DNA of 64,000 nt from Sinonovacula constricta (GCA_007844125.1 CM017571.1:33412113-33476112), one strand, 5' to 3'. Positions 50,748 through 61,831 are shown, counted from the first letter of the stretch. The notes: generated by a model from the sequence alone, not told the origin. Numbers and translations: made by a program.

Positions 50748-51200
50748 TCAACATAATAAGTTCAACATTATAGTAACAGACAATTTGCTTTCCAGAGAAT
50801 CCAAAACATAGTCATATTTTGCTGTGTCTGTCTTCCAATTTCCATGTCTTTTAATACACTTGTCAGACATTTTTCCTACATTAGCTACTGTAATTGCTCC
50901 ACTAGCGCTTATAGAATGTGTTCCTAAATGTAAATCAGGAACTACAAGCTTAAGCTTTGCTAAAATGCATTCCCTAACACGAGCAATACTTAACTCCTTG
51001 TTCTGGTTCAAAAGAAAACATTTGTTGCCTGACCTGTAAGTTAGTTTAAACAAATGTTCATATGTTCACATGAATCTAAGGATAACACTGCCGCCTTAAC
51101 ATATTTTAACAGTACAGATATTGGATATGCTTTTGTGCGATTAATCCTTTCTTTTCTCAAATGATCCATCTCATTTACCCTCCATGACTTACACTTTATA
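50748..51200 (-). pseudogene. Tyrosine recombinase (integrase-like) C-terminal domain, decayed
   Basis: A minus-strand frame (51053-50748) encodes the C-terminal catalytic part of a tyrosine recombinase, an enzyme that cuts and rejoins DNA through a tyrosine-DNA link. It belongs to the kind carried by DIRS- or Crypton-type mobile elements of marine invertebrates. Visible landmarks are LGTHSISASGAITVAN (residues 43-58; family usually HSLR), CIKRHGNWK (66-74, the His-x-x-Trp box) and YDYVLDSLE (80-88, with catalytic Tyr82). The second catalytic arginine of the HxxR box is replaced by Ser49, so the enzyme would be dead. Weaker similarity continues upstream to about 51200 through stops (KAYPISVLLKYVKAA). 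Its left and right element ends were not found. Confidence 0.8.
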
Positions 51201-51238
51201 AAGCAAATAACTGACATTTTATTACCGCATTTCTAGAC

Positions 51239-51600
51239 ATTGAGATCGCTTTTTCCAACGTCTCTAATAATATCTCTGATAAGAGATATGATTTCAACTT
51301 TAGTATTGTGAATTATCCATACCTTGACTGTGATTCCCGTCGTGCAATCTCTTATGGAATTTACTTATCCCAACTTGCAAGGTCTGAACAAGTTTGTACT
51401 AAAGTAGAAGATATAAACGCTAGAAACCGGTTTATCTTTTCTAAACTTTTACAGCAAGGCTTTCGATTTCACAAAATAAGGAAGGCGTTTAATAAATAAT
51501 TTCACCGCAATAATTTCATTGCTTCAAAGTATAATAGCAATATAAAAACACTTATGCAGCAAGGCATAAGCATTCATAAGCATTTTATGTTTTATACAAG
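51239..51600 (+). pseudogene. C-terminus of a reverse-transcriptase element protein
   Basis: From about 51239 the plus strand reads DIEIAFSNVSNN, then YPYLDCDSRRAISYGIYLSQ (from about 51311) and RFIFSKLLQQGFRFHKIRKA, up to a stop at 51497. SYG(I/V)Y(L/I)SQL followed by KLLxQGxRxHKxRKAF is characteristic of the segment after the polymerase domain in a large family of RT-containing mobile-element proteins in cnidarians and molluscs. The frame then decays, and the polymerase domain itself is missing. The fragment abuts the recombinase remnant on the opposite strand. The long 3' region shared with 17855-18668 follows it. Confidence 0.72.
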
Positions 51601-52574
51601 TAAAAGAAAATCAAGGGTCTCAAAACTTTTCTGACCTATTTATAAAACTTTGTCAGAATATTTATTGCTGACCGTTACAACCCAGGAATCCTTCGTTGTA
51701 CCGCATTGCTTACAAGTGTCCTTTTTACAGTCAAGAACTTGCATTGCTTTTAAATTAAACGATGACCGGACAGGTCGTTGATACTATATGGAAACATAAA
51801 CTTAATTTTACAGTCACTGACGAATTTCATGACAACTTGAGCAGTCTTCATTCCCTTTACGTGAAATTACAAAGCAGATATAACATCGTGATTTTTTGTA
51901 CCTTTATTAAAAATATGCCAATTGCGGATAAATCCTCGGCTTCAAAACTTATTACCTATTAACTCCTCACTATACTACATATTGTTTTGTTGGTTTGGGT
52001 TGTTTTCTAAAATTCGATGATATCTTTGGTGTTTTTTTTTCATTTCACTTTTGACACTTTTGGCATATGACGAGATGGTATAGTATGACGTCATTAAATT
52101 GTTCTTATTATACGTCAACACTTGGGCTGTTTGATTTCAAACTACTCTCTCACTTGGAATATTTAGGTTGCCGAGGCCTTTATCTACTGTACATATTGTA
52201 CATATGTTGATAGTTTATTTTATTACGAGTTATTTTGTCTGTATATTCGTTCATTTTGTCTGTTTTAAATCCCGATGCAGGTGCTTACTGTTAGTTTTCT
52301 TACTTTGACGGGGTATTTTCATTTACACTGTTTGATAGAAAGACCTTCAGGATGTGCGAGGTTGGAGCGCTCCACAAACCAGGTTTAAGCACTCCAGTCG
52401 GTCATTTTGCCGACTGACGGTTCTAAGGTGCTAACTGCTAGGTTTTCTTTCTCTGTGTTATGTCTCGTCTCTTTTTCTTCACATTTCCATGTACACTGTT
52501 TGCCTTTGTCTAGTGGTAGTTAAGATTTAAATATCTGTGCTAATTTTGATAGGATCTTTTCTTATTTACCTATT
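51601..52574 (+). mobile_element. 3' region of the RT element, with modular core
   Basis: Downstream of the RT C-terminus, 51823-52574 aligns with 17855-18668 along its length. It holds CACTTTTGACACTTTTGGCA, TGGAGCGCTCCA (52363-52374) and the hairpin CAGTCGG/CCGACTG (52395-52416), and ends TTTACCTAT. This copy shows that the core and tail A belong to the 3' end of an autonomous RT element. The hairpin keeps its stem, with one G-T style change relative to the 18 kb copy. Confidence 0.78.
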
Positions 52575-53639
52575 GTTTACGTTCACAATATACGTCACAT
52601 TTACTCTTTCTAATAAACAAACAAAATGACCAGAGTGAATCTTTACGTAGCCACAACGCAATTCGCCCAAGCCATTTAACCTTAAGAAACTTTCGTAACA
52701 TATCATTATCATAGCCAAATTTCTTCACCAATAATGCCGTGAATCTACTCAAAGTCCTACATCATCAAGTCAGCAGTAGATACTATGTCTTTCCTGTCAA
52801 CTGGTTTCGAATTGTGTCTCTTGGCACTCTCCAAAATGTTCTTGGCGATAGAACCTTCTGCTGGATTACCGACATCGTTAATGCTATGGTACACTTAAGA
52901 GCGTTATACGACCCGGTGTTGGCGGTAGATTATTTTCCTGAACCGATGAGATGTGACAAATATATGGTCACAATTAAATGCGGTACATTAGTAGGCAATT
53001 ATTTCTCTTGAGAGAATTGCTTAAATAGCACACATTGTCTATAATACTTAGAATCTGTACTGTTCGCTTTTGACCCAAGAATATTTACAGTCACCCGCTA
53101 GATAAGATGCTCGTCATATAGCGTGCGTTTCAGTGTCCATCTCAGACCAACACCTGTAACCATAACACATGTTTAAAACCGGTCGAATACAATTTATTGC
53201 TCACAGCTTCATGTTCGATTTTGAATGCTACTATTCTGAAGGACAACGGGCTTTTTGAAAACATTCACTTATTTCCTAACCCGGAAACAATAGCACTTTC
53301 TAAAAGTTAGCAATATAATGTAATATTACCATATTAGTTAGTTTTTTATTATATAATTATAAAATGGATAAAAATAATAACAATGCTTAGAATATTTAAT
53401 AATACTAAGATTGTATAATATTGTGCCGTTTCTTACACTAACACAATACAATATACATTTTGTGCATCGGGAAACTAGTAAAATGGCAATAAAGAGCCAC
53501 GATTTGACCCGTGATTGATGCATACGTTAAAATATAGGCGGAAATCGTGAGACGGTGCACTGTATGAATAACACGTTTGCCAGGAAATATATGCGAGCTC
53601 AGTGCGGATGAGCAATTTAGTTAGACTATATATATTGGG
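52575..53639. other. AT-rich stretch, nothing recognised
   Basis: No gene or repeat assigned. The last 70 bases may belong to the 5' LTR or leader of the Ty3-type element that follows. Confidence 0.4.
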
Positions 53640-53962
53640 GAGCCGAGCGAAAGAGAAAGGGGGATTTAGGAGAGCTAAGGAGAGAAGGAAGTAGAGTTAG
53701 ACGAGCTTGGGAGTGGAGAGCAGATTTGGAAGCGTTAGAGAGAGATATTTATGACCCATTGTTGTAAGATTGTAAAATGTAACTTCCATTATTAAAATTG
53801 TAATCGTGGGATGATGTTGCCGTCTACTATGGGGCCCCGATATATCACAACGAAGTTTATAGTGCCCGACCGAGCGGAGCGGTGTTATTGACTCAACGCG
53901 GAAGTACAACGCCACCGTCACTGAAGGTTAGCTTTCTTTAGTCGTTTTGTGTATTATTCATT
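53621..53962 (+). promoter_or_regulatory. Putative 5' LTR/leader of the Ty3-type element
   Basis: A TATA-like ACTATATATATTGGGG at about 53627 is followed by a purine-rich block, then about 250 bases to the first gag ATG (53963). This arrangement fits the promoter and R/U5 part of an LTR. No matching 3' LTR was found downstream of the integrase, and no primer-binding site could be fixed, so this is inferred from position and composition. Confidence 0.4.
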
Positions 53963-54986
53963 ATGGCGGAAGAAGTTTTTTCAAAAGTTTTTGGGGATCT
54001 TACAAACAAAGTTAGTGCACGTTACATGGCAGTTGACGCCCCACCATATGATGGGGGAGATTTCTAAGTTTAAGGATTGGTTAAGTCAATTAGAAAAAAT
54101 GTGCTTTAATAAACAAATAAGGAGATGCACAAAAATGTTTGTTAGCATTACAATCAAGTAGGGGCGTAGTATCAGACTTTCTAAATAGACATTTGTTAAC
54201 ACAGCCATCGCAATCGTGGCAAACCACAAAAACAAAAATAAAAGCTAGATGTGGGGAAGTACGTCATTCACATTTCGCCAAAGACCAAACGAAAATATTC
54301 AGGTATTTTCACGGAGATTAGTAGCACTATCAGAAGAAATCTATGGAGGGTTTGATAAAACATCAAACTTGTACAATATCAACTCGTAGGATGTTTTATT
54401 TAAGTTTGCGAGATCCCGAAATCAGATTAAATCAGATTAAATTTATTAAGAGAAATTTCAAAATGCTGTAAACAGTGCAATAGAGGTATAAAATTTACGA
54501 ATCAGAAATAAAAGAACATAGATCCACTATCACAATCATGAGTCAGGTTCATTCAGAAAACAATTATTTCCGCACAAACCACAAACACCACAACAACCCG
54601 ACATACACCGACAGAGAACAAAATAGAAGTAAATCAATGAGAGGCAATTTTTGTAAATTTTGCAAAGGCAGAGGTCACAAAATTTCAGAATGCAGACAAT
54701 TAAAATATCAAAATCGCAATCAACTGCGACGCAGCGATCATGCGTATTACCGACATAACAATCAAAATCATGTGGACAAATCGGCCATATGAAACGCGAG
54801 TGTCGCAACATGGAGCGTAGAGATAATGAATCATACGGCAATTCGCGCCGAGAAAACAATTCGTACATGCGAAAAAACTGGAGAGTTCTTACCCTAAAAA
54901 GGTCGGAGTAAGAACATCGAAAGTAAACTCAACATTGTTACGAACGATGTCGCTATTAAAGATTTGTTTACTGAACGACGAAATGG
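53963..54986 (+). pseudogene. Ty3-type gag (capsid and nucleocapsid), broken
   Basis: A start codon at 53963 opens MAEEVFSKVFGDLTNKV, stopped after about 34 codons. A second frame continues KFKDWLSQLEKMCFNKQI, resembling the capsid N-terminus. The nucleocapsid is clearer: an intact zinc knuckle CKFCKGRGHKISEC (C-x2-C-x4-H-x4-C, 54652-54693) and a second, damaged one at about 54762-54803, where CGQIGHMKREC keeps only part of the motif and the first Cys is Ser. Gag packages element RNA into virus-like particles. Several frameshifts and a shortened capsid rule out function. Confidence 0.78.
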
Positions 54987-55652
54987 TGTAACAGAAAGAA
55001 CAAGCCAGCAACAAACTAGTACAATAATGTTTTATTTTAATAAATAATTAAATCTATGGCGTAGCAAAATAATAACAAATATATCTGACAAAATTTGAGG
55101 ATGCAAAATAAATGTTAGCTTACAGTTTGTCCCTTTAGGAGGTGTCCCTTTAATAGTCCAATTAATAATCCAACGTCGAATAATACTGAAGAGTTTTCGC
55201 TAGAATGTCCTCGTAGATACGCACAGTCGAAATAATCCAAAGGTAGAACAATACACGAATGTAATAAATATAATTCCAAATCCAACACCTTTATATTTAT
55301 ATCACTGTAGAATATAATGAGTCAACGTAAGTTCCAACACAGAAAGGTTCAATATAGTAGCTGGAAGTATTCCCAAACTATATGTCCAAACTTAAACTTA
55401 AATCGGCTAACAAGCCCTAAAAGGCCTTACATAGACCCAAAGAATTTCTAGAACGCAGAAGTCTCCAGACCGTTCACTAACCCAGTTAAAAATAACCAAA
55501 TGAATGTTCTAGCATGATCCTTTTCTTTCTAGCTGTTACGCGAATGCTACGTAATGCGAAATACGTCAATAATACGTCATGACTACAACGATAAACAACC
55601 CCTTAACCTAACTAGCGTAACCGTAAACGCTGGTGTACTACTGTAGATAACA
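54987..55652 (-). mobile_element. Probable solo LTR inserted antisense between gag and protease
   Basis: The segment interrupts the Ty3-type coding region and is unrelated to gag or protease. On the minus strand it starts TGTTATCTACAG and ends TTTCTGTTACA, the TG...CA termini of LTRs. Inside it, in the proper order, lie a TATAAATATAAAG promoter-like motif and, further on, an AATAAA signal about 50 bases from the end. Length about 666 bp. No 4-6 bp target-site duplication was found, and the source element is not identified. A non-autonomous DNA element is the alternative. Confidence 0.55.
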
Positions 55653-56010
55653 ACATACATCCCAAACTCTGTATACGTTAGATATAAAAAACACCTAGTT
55701 CTTTTTGGTAAAGTTTCGGAAATAAAACTGTTATAGTTCTAGTTGATTCTGGTGCGGGAATTAGTTTAATTAGCTATATTTAAGAATTTGAAACAACAAC
55801 CACGCTTGTCACTTTTTCACGTCAATCTACATACCGCCTCAGGCAACAGTCTAACAGTAGCTGGAAAATCAAATATTAACTTTAAAAGCCACAAATTAGT
55901 GTTGTGTCACGAATTCATTGATGTAAAAAATTTAATAGGTCACTTATTTTAGGCCGAGATTTTCTATATGAAAACGATTTGAGAATATATTTTGATTTAG
56001 GTTGCATTAA
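55653..56010 (+). pseudogene. Ty3-type aspartic protease, broken
   Basis: VLVDSGAGISLIS at about 55736-55774 carries the active-site Asp-Ser-Gly (Asp codon 55745-55747). The C-terminal hallmark LILGRDFL follows at about 55943-55965. The protease would cut the Gag-Pol polyprotein. Stops and frameshifts lie between the two motifs. Confidence 0.75.
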
Positions 56011-56149
56011 TATCAAATGAAAATAATATACTACTTGAAGATGACAAAATCATTACGTCAGTCGTTAGGTTAAAAGACACAGCTATCCTCAAACCAAGAT
56101 ATGTAAATTATTTTATTTGAAAAATAAAAATAAACCCACATTTAGCAAA

Positions 56150-57646
56150 TAACGAATAGTTCTGTATAGAGGCTGTAGATAGAGGAACCAAATTTAGAAA
56201 TACAACTAGCACTTACGAGGTTAGAGTCAGACGGATTTGTACCTACAATGTTAACTAGCAATTCCACCAAAACTTTCAAATTACGCCGCGGATGCGTTCT
56301 AGCAAGGTTATGTACGCATGATTTTTCGATCAAAACAAACCATATCGATAAAACTTCGGGTAAGCGATTAGCAGACAATAAACTAAATTTAGATGAGATT
56401 GTCACCCCGAAAGAGTACTATAATGAAGTGAAAAAAATAAAATACAAAATCCAATCTGTGTTTTTTTTTTCAAAACACCCAAATGATATAGATTTTGTCC
56501 AAAATGTTGAAGTGCAAATCCCCACACGCGACGACCAACACCCTGCTAACGGATACTTTCGATCACCGTTCTCAGAAAGACCACATATGGACAAAATGAT
56601 TAAGGAATTATTCGAAGCTGATGTTGTCAAAGAAGGCCGATCTCAATATTCATCACCTGCTCTACTGATAAAAAAACGCGACGGATCTAGACGTTTGGTT
56701 ATTGATTTCCGTCACATTAATAAATCAGTCATTATTAATCCAATATCATTACCACGCATTGATGAAGTATTAAGTTGCCTAAATTTTACAGTACACTTGA
56801 TTTGAAACAAGGCTACCATCAACACAAAATTGCAGAAAAAGATTCGTCAATCTTGAGGACTTCTTAATTATCTTAGAAACAAAAGAACAACATTTAGAAC
56901 GTTTACAAATTGTTTTTGATAGATTAAAGGAAAAATAACATAAAACGGAAACTAAAGTAATGCCAATTTTTCAACGAAATACCAACCAATTTCAAAGAAG
57001 TAAGGTCATTTTAAGGACTTGCGGGTTACTATAAAAAGTCGTTAAAATTTCTCAGATATAGTTTGCCACTAACCAATCTAACGAAAAAACAATACTTTCA
57101 ACTGGATCCCAGAATGTCAATCCAGTTTCGAAACAATTGTAGCAAGATTAGTAGACATGTCATTGTTACGTCACGCCGATTTAAGCAAGACTTTTATCGT
57201 TGAAACTGATGCAAGCGATAGAGTTTATGGTGCAGTTTTAATTCAGAGCTCGTCTGGCAAACGCGAAGACGAAATACCTATCCAATTCATGTCCAGACGT
57301 TTTTCAAGAGCTCAATTAAAACAAACAATAATTGTTAAAGAAGCAATAACTTTAGACCAAGCCGTTCAGAAATTCCGTTGTTTTCTATGTGGATAGAAAT
57401 GTGAGAACAGATCATACGACACTAACTCATTTGCTGTCAACAACATTCACGAACAGAATAATCCAGCGAATTGCTTTACGATTAAGCAAATACGACCTGT
57501 CAATAGTCCACATCCCAGGAACACAAAACGTAGTTGCAGATAGCTTATCACGCATGCCGACAAAAGACGAAATACCCAAAGATGAATCGGACACCGACTT
57601 AATAATTGCGCCAATAAACAATGCTGATTTCGACATGTCACAATAA
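56150..57646 (+). pseudogene. Ty3-type reverse transcriptase and RNase H, deleted and frameshifted
   Basis: An open frame (56248-56805) contains the RT fingers and palm entry: YFRSPFSERPHMDKMIKELF, SSPALLIKKRDGSRRLVIDF and INPISLPRIDEVLS. After a frameshift, LDLKQGYHQHKI follows. The next block, EDFLIILETKEQHLERLQIV, starts at the position of the catalytic Y-x-D-D box, so about 60 residues, including the FG-x-x-NAP motif, are deleted and the YxDD itself is damaged. RNase H is better kept: TFIVETDASDRVYGAVLIQS (from about 57187) and, after a frameshift, RTDHTTLTHLLS and YDLSIVHIPGTQNVVADSLS, to a stop at 57644. The element cannot be active. Confidence 0.88.
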
Positions 57647-58450
57647 GCACGAGCCCCGAATCGTGTAAATGACGAAGATCGCGGATACAATGAAATAGAA
57701 GTGCCCAAGGGCATGAGCAGATATTGCATGAAAATCGAGCAGTTAGCCGACCCTTTGACTAACAAATTGCTGGCACACATGCGTCAGAACAGACTTACTG
57801 AGGCGGAAACACGGACATTTATCATTGAAGATGACATCCTACATTATGTGTCCAAAACAGACAACGATCCCAGGTTACGTATTAGTACCATCACAAATAA
57901 GAGACTAGGTTATCAAGGCTTATCACGAGATTTTTCACGCAGGGGTACAAAGAACATATGATGCTATAGCTAGAAAATATTACAGGCCCAAATTATTTAT
58001 AGAAGTTAACACATTTATAGATCATTGCGTCAAATGTCAATCAGTTAATTTAAGGAAAATTACAGCGCCCATGGGAAAAATGACAATTCCAAACATTCCT
58101 GAAAAAATGTGGAGTTCGGATATTACAGAACCGTTACCTACAACCCATAATGGAAATTCATATATTTAGACATTTACATGACTTTTTAGTGATTATCATA
58201 AGGTAATAGCCATCAAAGACGCAACCAGCCAAAGCGTAATAGCAACATTTTACGAGTTTATATTTTTAGGTGGCGGTCACCTATACAAATCACTACAGAT
58301 AACGGGTCTTGCTACACATCTAAAATGTTTGAACATTTAAATAGCTTTAAATATACACCACGTTATGACTTTTCGCTACCACTCTTTTAGCAATAGAAGA
58401 TCTGAGAGGTTAAACACTACTTTAAAATCCACACCAAACCTATTTAGGAG
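57647..58450 (+). pseudogene. Ty3-type integrase, broken
   Basis: A linker with a frame starting at 57701 leads to the HHCC zinc-binding region (YHEIFHAG, then CVKCQS at about 58030). The DDE core follows in fragments: WSSDITEPLPTTHNGNSY (first Asp), TDNGSCYTSKMFEHLN (second Asp, after a frameshift) and RRSERLNTTLKS (catalytic Glu). Integrase inserts the cDNA into the host genome. All three catalytic acidic positions can be seen but in different frames, with several stops. No chromodomain was recognised downstream. Confidence 0.82.
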
Positions 58451-60271
58451 AATGAAACAAACTGGGATTTAGTTTTACAGCAAGCAGTAGCAGCGATAAG
58501 ATTTCATAGCAATGGTAGTTCAAAAATGAGTCCATACAAGCATGGTAGAGACGTAATACTCCCAATTGATAAACTTTAAGGACATCAATAACCATAACTC
58601 GGCGAAAGTAATTACATCAATTATGTTATCTAAAAACCATCAAATATACAAACAAGCGTAATTAAATGTAAGTAGGGCTCAAAAACGATAGACCCCGAAC
58701 ACCGGCAATAATTAGGTCATTACAGCATTGGACCATACTTACATATAATGTCGTAATATACATACAGGACATGGCCATAGGTGCGACCCTTTTAAATCAT
58801 TTTGATTTCGTACTTAAACGGAAGGGATATACCTGTGACTCATACCTCCAAAATAAAACAAAATAAAAGGTTGAAGAATGATGGCTCATAAATGAAGACT
58901 TGTACTGGATTTATTGTAATTTAGGAATAAAGTGAGAGGAAAAAATAATTAGGGACATTCCCTAAAAAATAACTTAAAATAAAAAATCTGTTATAAGATT
59001 TAAATAGGTATCCGAAATAAGGTGTCTAACAGGGACCCATTTTGAACAGTTCTAATGACGACGACGATAATGATTATGATGATGATGATGATAATGTTTG
59101 CGTTCACAAAACAATGATCTTTGCCAAGTTATAAACAAAATTGTAATAAATCAGCGATTTATTAGTCAGAGCGCAAGTCTGTATATTTTGACATAAACTA
59201 CACTTGGATAGCGGAAACGCACGTACCGACCAAGGTGAAATAATCGACATTTCACAGCGATGATCTATTGATTAAAAAGCCGAAAATTAGGATAGGCTTT
59301 TACGATTATTCGATAAGTAGGGTGCTATCTAGAGAGATCAAAGACAGTTAAGTAAAACTAACGTAACTTGTCAGAAATGTAAATAGTAGATCTACAGAAA
59401 TAAATAAAGATATTTTGTAGTAGAAATAAAAACGTTCAAGAGGTTGTAAATCGAAAGAGCGAGTGCGAGATTTTACATGTATAAAATATTAGTTTAGTTA
59501 TAATTAAATTTCAGGCATTTATGGTTGCAAATTATTCACTTTAATGTAGTTCTTATGTATATTTTTATTTTCAGGAAATCAATATCAATACGAAGTCTAT
59601 AAAACTGCGAATACATTACATGTGTACATATGATGTTTGTTTCTCTCATTGATATGTTTGATTGTTCGGGGATAACGCACACCATGCGTAAACTTCACAC
59701 ACATACAGCAGAATAAGTATACACACTACTGCTGATGGTTTACAAGCAATTAGCAAATAATTAATTGGGATTAATAAAAAAAAATTGTTTAAGACACTAA
59801 AACGCAAAATATATATTAAGCACTTTGTATAAGCCGAAAATGAGAATGGTGCACAAAATTTCTATTGATTCCAAGCCCTACAGTTAGACAAACCGGCCAT
59901 ACAAGACAGCGTCGGCCGAGCAGACTGTACGTAATGCAATTCAACCTACAAACGTCAATTACCTAAGTGACACGGAGCGAAGTTTTGGACAACAACAGTT
60001 TTCCACAAACAAGTGCCGCAGGGTACAACATACGTACATGACAGTTACTACATGCCACAGTGATAATGCATGTTTGGATATGAATTATGAAACGCCATGA
60101 CAGCAAACAAACAATAAACTACTACAACATAAACGTTACCAGAAAAAATTGAACATTTGTGATTGCCGAATCCAGTAAGGCCATATCAACCCTGTAAATA
60201 AAATATCCATCCATTTTTGCCGGGCAACATAAATCGCCATAGGTCAAACAACGACACATTTAATTATGATA
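58451..60271. other. End of the Ty3-type element and AT-rich DNA; 3' LTR not found
   Basis: Traces of the integrase C-terminus may reach about 58570. A small (GAT)n tract lies at 59069-59094. The block 59870-60060 is less AT-rich but yields no known protein. I saw no sequence resembling 53621-53962, so the 3' LTR is lost or unrecognisable. Confidence 0.4.
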
Positions 60272-61620
60272 CGAGGGGCATTTATAAAGTATTAATCAGT
60301 GTGGCGCTTTAGTCGTATACGTAATATTTCTGCAGAAATTGTTAGACCAACCCTTCGAAGTATTCCCCTTTGACTTGGATGCACTTTTCCAAGCGATGAA
60401 TCCAATCGGAAAATGCTTTTCGGTAGCTCTCTTTAGGGTATAGTGTTTAGACACTGGAAAAGCGCGCTGCCGACGGCGTGCCGAGATTCAAAACGTCGAC
60501 CTCTTATGTAGTTCTTGATATAAGGATTCAACCAAAAATCGCACGGAGCAAGATCAGGGCTATATGCAGGGTGTGGTAAAGTGTCAATGCTGTTGTCGCT
60601 AAGATACGACTTTACCACCACTGACTTGTGGGCAGGTGCGTTATCATGAAGGAGCTTGATTCCGCGTACGCCGGTACGGGGACGGGCTGCAGTATAGTGA
60701 CTTACAACAGCAGAAAGAACCGAATCTCGGTAAAATATTCCAGTAACACTCCTGCCTTCTGGTATAGGAATTCGAGCCACCATTTCCTGGCAATCAAAAA
60801 ATAATGCATACATAATGCGTTTTGAGGTGCGAGCTCTACGGGCAACTTGGAGCCGTTCGTCATTTTCACCGACCTACACTTTATTTTTTTCTTTACTGTC
60901 AAGCTCATAAAAATATACCCATGTTTCATCGCCAGTCACAATTTCATTCATGCGGTTTCGGTCAGCATTCTTGTATATATTGAGCAGCTGTGATGCAATT
61001 CGCACGCGCTCCCGTTTTTGGTCCTCAGTGAGAAGGTGGGGTATCCACCTGGCGCAAACCTTGCGTAGCTTTAACACGCGAGTCAATATTTGAAAAACCG
61101 ATGACGAATTAATGCCACATAAATTACTTATCTCCTCCACTGTACAGCGGGCATCATCTTCCACAGCTTTTTAACAGCGGCAATATTTCCGTCATTCATT
61201 GTTGTAACTGGACGGCCAGGACGGGCCTCATCTTTTATCGCCTCTCTACCGGAGGTAAATAGACGGACCCATCTTCTAACTGTGGCATACGATAGGGCAC
61301 CGTCCCCATAAACCTTGTCTAAGTCTGATTTAATATCAGGTGCAGCAACGCCAAGCAATGCGCGTATTTTACAATACGCTCTTTGCTCATCTTGAGAATT
61401 GTTCTCTTTATCTGCCATTTTTAACTGCAGTGTACCTGACCGTAGTCGATTCAAGTTAACATTGCGCTCATTGTGTAGGTTTGTCTCGGTTTATCCGGTT
61501 TTCTCGTGCACGTAACTGTAGAGGAGAGTCTAATCTTTCCATACATGTATAACATGTACCAATTACGCTCGGGTTAACGTTAAAAAATCGCATTGATTAA
61601 TACTTTATAAATGCCCCTCG
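60272..61620 (-). mobile_element. Complete mariner-type DNA transposon, 1349 bp
   Basis: The terminal inverted repeats start CGAGGGGCATTTATAAAG and are identical for 27 bases (60272-60298 and 61594-61620), with similarity continuing for a few more. A TA dinucleotide abuts each end (60270-60271 and 61621-61622), the target duplication expected for mariner. The transposase lies inside on the minus strand. Near-identical repeats and only a few coding lesions suggest a fairly young insertion. Confidence 0.96.
60342..61454 (-). pseudogene. Mariner transposase, DD34D type, disabled
   Basis: The enzyme cuts the element out and pastes it at TA sites. The start is probably MADKENNSQDEQRAY at 61418, although an in-frame Met lies at 61454. 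An N-terminal helix-turn-helix region (AYCKIRALLGVAAPDIKSDL, then SYATVRRWVRLFTSGREAIK) is followed by ARPGRPVTT, WIPHLLTEDQK and the catalytic motifs TGDETWVYFYE (Asp at 60930), LLHDNAPAHK (Asp at 60645) and YSPDLAPCDFWL (Asp at 60540). The last two are 34 residues apart, matching DD34D. Lesions: a frameshift near 61160, a TAG at 60874-60876 where the family has Trp, and a frameshift near 60435 before the C-terminal block ending EGLV at 60342. Confidence 0.95.
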
Positions 61621-61731
61621 TAAAATGCCGGGACTGGTGTGGCAAAATTTGCACTTATCTTTAACTTTATTTGCTGAAACTTGTTGTTTATAAATTGTTC
61701 ACCTTGTCGAGGATTAACTCAAACGAAATGT

Positions 61732-61831
61732 TGATGTCAACAGAACGACATCTTGCGGTGAACTGACCACCCTCTCTAAACCACATGCTTGTTTCCGCTA
61801 CAAACCGACTGGTCACTTACCTACACGGCTT
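61732..61831 (+). repeat. Uncharacterised dispersed repeat, copy 2
   Basis: Aligns with 50429-50538 in the same orientation over about 100 bp, with shared blocks TTCCGCTACAAACCGACTGG and CACTTACCTACACGGCT. It lies about 110 bp from the mariner end and is not part of that element. Confidence 0.65.

Noticed and set aside
53830..53900. tRNA primer-binding site
   Set aside because: The LTR boundary is not fixed, and no convincing match to a tRNA 3' end was seen.
58860..59500. 3' LTR of the Ty3-type element
   Set aside because: No stretch matching the 53621-53962 region was found by eye.
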